Below are positions 61,193 through 64,000 of a DNA stretch of 64,000 nucleotides, piece after piece. The notes beneath the pieces were generated by a model. That model was given only the letters and a program-made list of their open reading frames with translations, made no database searches and was not told where the DNA came from. The stretch's first letter is position 1, and every line of letters begins with the position of its first letter. The position numbers were made by a program, and so were the translations under genes. This DNA comes from Hetaerina americana (taxonomy: Eukaryota; Arthropoda; Insecta; Odonata; Calopterygidae), in NCBI GenBank assembly GCA_022747635.1, contig JAKTNV010000003.1, forward strand, positions 98,480,454-98,544,453, given 5' to 3'.

Positions 61193-62569
61193 CTTTTCCT
61201 GTTATCCAGTACAAGGAAACACTTTCGTAGAAATAGTTGTTAATAGCCAGAATTAAGTGAACGAGAACTTAGCATGTATGAAATTGCAACGGCAACCCAC
61301 GACGCCATACTGCAGTCATTTCAATTAAACTTGTACCACGTATGCATGATACAAACTATATAAAATTAATTTTTTCAATAGGTCCAGTTATCAAACAGTC
61401 CTCTTAAGTAGCTGCAAGGATCCTATAAATGCAGTATTTCGATCAATGAATTGCAATGTAATATGGAGCAATATGTTTACTGAAACATGATGAAATATGA
61501 ATGATACGTGTATTCAAGGTCCAGTTTAAGTATTGCAATTGCTTTATTAGGAGTTTAAAGTATATCAAGCTTTTTCTTTCCCAACACCCAACTTTGCTAA
61601 GGACGCTCTCACAATAAATTCATTTTGCTCTCTATACTGATAGTTTTTGTTGGCCTTATGTACAGATCATGGTGTTACTGCCGGTGTCTTTCATATATTT
61701 ATTCTTTTCGTGATTCATTGCTAACAAATTGCGCTTATCTCTCCAAAGTACGGCAATAAATACGATAAGAAATTTTTTTAGAATGATTTGCAAATTATAA
61801 CATTGACTACATAATTAAAATCCCCCTGATAAGCAGTGAAGTTTGCGTTAAATATTACTGGAAGCAATAACGTAGAAATATGAGATAGGTATTAACAAAA
61901 AAAATAGGCATCATAAAAGTCTTTCATTTTTTAAATTCAATTCATTGTCGTTAAAAATGTTTTCCAATTATTTGCATTGCTTACATACTACTTATACCAT
62001 CCTTATTGACGATAAAGAAATAGCAATGAAAAATGATGATTTATTAAAACTAGTTTGAAGTGGAGAGTAGAAAAAAGCGAGTCATCTTTGCCCCATGAAG
62101 AAAGGCGTAACTTCATCATTAAAGCTTTGATTTTAGATAAATGTATGTTATAATGCGGACAAATAACGAAATATGACTATTCGCTACCTTTGCTACACCC
62201 TGCTGTAGTCTTAGGAAATTCATTCTTACGTTTTTTGTTTGTGAGCAATCAAATTTCCTAATTGGGGATAAAGCCCTGGAGGTTTGGGAATATATTGCAA
62301 TGAATCTCCATCAACAGGAAATTGTTAAAAGGAAGAGAAAAGTATTTGACCTATTTTTCAGTATGGTTCCGAGTTCTCAAAGAAAATTCATAAAAGAAGA
62401 GAAAATATATCTAAGTGAGAATTTGTCCACTGTTGTGCATATTATCATTGAAAGATTCTCAGACTTTGCCTGTTGGGGCTGAAATATATTGGATTAAGAA
62501 ACAGGTATTTTTAAACAAATTTTTATGATCGGAGCCGTACACCTGGCCCAAATATTTTTTAATAGAGAA
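59701..62569. other. AT-rich DNA around a TA microsatellite
   Basis: Only the (TA)n at 61126-61190 stands out. Confidence 0.5.
61126..61190. repeat. (TA)n microsatellite
   Basis: A pure TA tract of about 65 bp. Confidence 0.95.
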
Positions 62570-63420
62570 TCTTATTTAGCATGTGGAAGAAATAGAAACG
62601 GAAAAGTCGTTCCTAATTGGGGTGGCTTATGGAATGAAAAGAACAGAGATCACTTATGCCCGTCCTTCGGCAAAGATCGCATAAGTCGGTGTCCTTCAGC
62701 AAACCGTTTGCCTGGCCATCAGAGTCTGAGGAAGAAATCTCAGCAGCATACGGAAAATGTTCTTCCCGCCTGTGCAGCCGCGCAATGGCCGGAGTTCCAG
62801 GGGGCGACATGGCAACGGTGGTTCCCATACGAAAGAGCTGGGGAGGCTGACGGAATGGAACGAAGAGGGGGAGGGGGCGGGTCGCCACATCACGGAAAGA
62901 ACGGAGGAGGAGGTAAGAGGAAGAAGACGACCAATCGCCTCCACTCACATCCCTTTCCTCTCTCTCAACTGAAGTTGCTGCGAAACGTGAATTTATTAAC
63001 GAGGCGCGGGGTTTGTAGAGCAGGAGGGCATCATACGCCAGGAGGTATCAGTGGCGGTCGCCGTTGCAACGCAGTTTTTCCATAGAGGTTCCTGCTACGA
63101 AGAAAGGACGAAGGAAGGGAAGAAGAAATGCGAGTGAGAGGTGGTGGATGATTCGGGGACTGTTGAAGAGAACGAGCAGCGAGGAGGAATGAGGAGCGAG
63201 CGACTAAAATTGCGCTGGAATATCCCAGATAGTAGGAGAGTCCGGAGCGTAGGAGGTGGCCTGTTAGAAGCGAGCGAGCGCAGGAGAGTGAAAGAGGGGA
63301 AGAGAAGAATTCAACTCCGGGCGACACCCCAGCCTGTCGGACGGAGTTTCGATCTTAGCGTTCCGAGTGCGGGAATGAGTTGGCGGTGGGATTACAGGAC
63401 GGTTTAGATGAAAACCGGAA
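62570..63420. other. GC island near the right edge
   Basis: It carries the longest unassigned open frame of the right side (62525-63085 plus, 186 codons), but that frame overlaps others on both strands and its peptide has no recognisable domain. CCAGGGGGCGA at 62797-62807 partly fits a CTCF core. From 63090 it is G/A-skewed. Non-coding is the more likely reading. Confidence 0.35.
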
Positions 63421-64000
63421 TTAAACCGGTTTTAAGAAAACTTGGAACATTAAAAAAACTTATTCCAAGGGCTCATAATAACTTCGATTGTTTATGCCTT
63501 TAAATTTCTCGTCAATGAAATAGAATCATCACAATCCACATTTTAGCAGCATTTTCTTATATATAAATGCTTTAACATGTCTAGATCAGTTTTAATTAGG
63601 CTGCTAATATGAGATTAATAACGTTGTTATTAGATATTAATTCATCGTTATGGAGTCCATGGTTTTGCAGGCCAAGTTCTACAATACCATCCCTTAGTAT
63701 TGATTGATTGTTTTCACGAAAGAAAAAACAGATGTAATTAGTGCAATAAAAAATTAAATACGTAGTAATCTCGGTAAATAACCTATTTCAGATCTTAAGA
63801 AACATGGTAAAAATATAAAGAACGCAAAGATGTTTCCACATAAACATTGAATGCACCGACACCACTTTCTTTGAAGGCCAAGAGTACCTGACTGGTGTAC
63901 TTTTATCGGTATTACCCATATAATGTACTTGTGTACTTAATATTCATTTATGAAAACAGAAATATAACAGAAGAAATGACTACTCTTATACACGTATTTC
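63421..64000. other. AT-rich DNA at the right edge
   Basis: No recognisable feature. Confidence 0.5.

Noticed and set aside
62525..63085. 186-codon open frame near the right edge
   Set aside because: It has no recognisable domain, overlaps open frames on the other strand, and lies in a GC island like others that are clearly non-coding. No splice context could be assigned.
30000..64000. miR-iab-4/iab-8 hairpin, expected between abd-A and Abd-B
   Set aside because: I looked for the conserved mature core (GTATACTGAATGTATC-type) on both strands and saw no match. It probably lies beyond the right edge.

Overview
This is animal, almost certainly insect, nuclear DNA. It is AT-rich with long (TA)n tracts, decayed non-LTR retrotransposons, an internally deleted mariner element, tRNA-derived SINE copies and very little coding sequence. 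The only real host coding sequence I can support is the first coding exon of the Hox gene abdominal-A (abd-A), at 28137-28914 on the minus strand. It carries the abd-A N-terminus (MSSKFIDSMLPKYH), an MYPYVS motif, DKSCRYT, AQFY and the hexapeptide YPWM, and it ends in a strong splice donor. The homeobox exon is not recognisable in the 28 kb to the left, so intron 1 probably runs off the left edge. The order within insects cannot be decided from the sequence alone.

Layout. 1-28130 is the intron 1 side. It holds two broken L2/CR1-like LINE fragments (about 1720-2935 plus, 16740-17765 minus), a perfect 171-bp inverted repeat made of two head-to-head SINE copies flanked by (TA)n (3379-4075), a deleted mariner with intact ends and TA target duplication (24257-25013), microsatellites, and several GC-rich or strand-skewed islands. 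28131-30540 is the abd-A exon, its 5' leader and a GC-rich promoter/upstream island with two CCAAT boxes, a palindromic CRE, a full CTCF consensus match, a second CTCF-core match, PHO/YY1-like sites and GA/CT tracts. 30540-64000 is upstream intergenic DNA. By standard Hox cluster polarity it should lie between abd-A and Abd-B. It has no convincing gene and alternates between AT-rich stretches and GC-rich or R/Y-skewed islands (32.2-32.9, 33.75-34.15, 35.3-37.3, 43.5-43.75, 47.4-48.75, 49.55-50.55, 54.4-54.65, 56.85-57.2, 58.5-59.7, 62.6-63.4 kb) that are plausible cis-regulatory modules. One block (38.44-38.95 kb) has a posterior-Hox-type site, an Exd/Hox-like site, three PHO cores and a forkhead-like site.

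Repeats shared inside the window include a family whose copies have a short hairpin followed by CGAAA and a GTGTGAG...CTTTT tail (43.1, 43.3 and 50.85 kb). There are also two further tail families (about 0.7/47.2 kb and 8.1/39.8 kb), and a degenerate 75-bp duplication at 51.24 and 52.30 kb whose first copy contains a near-perfect CTCF motif.

The long open frames in the GC-rich islands look like low-stop-density artefacts. I found no new protein system. The most distinctive features are the regulatory architecture at the abd-A 5' end, the perfect SINE fold-back and the hairpin-CGAAA repeat superfamily.
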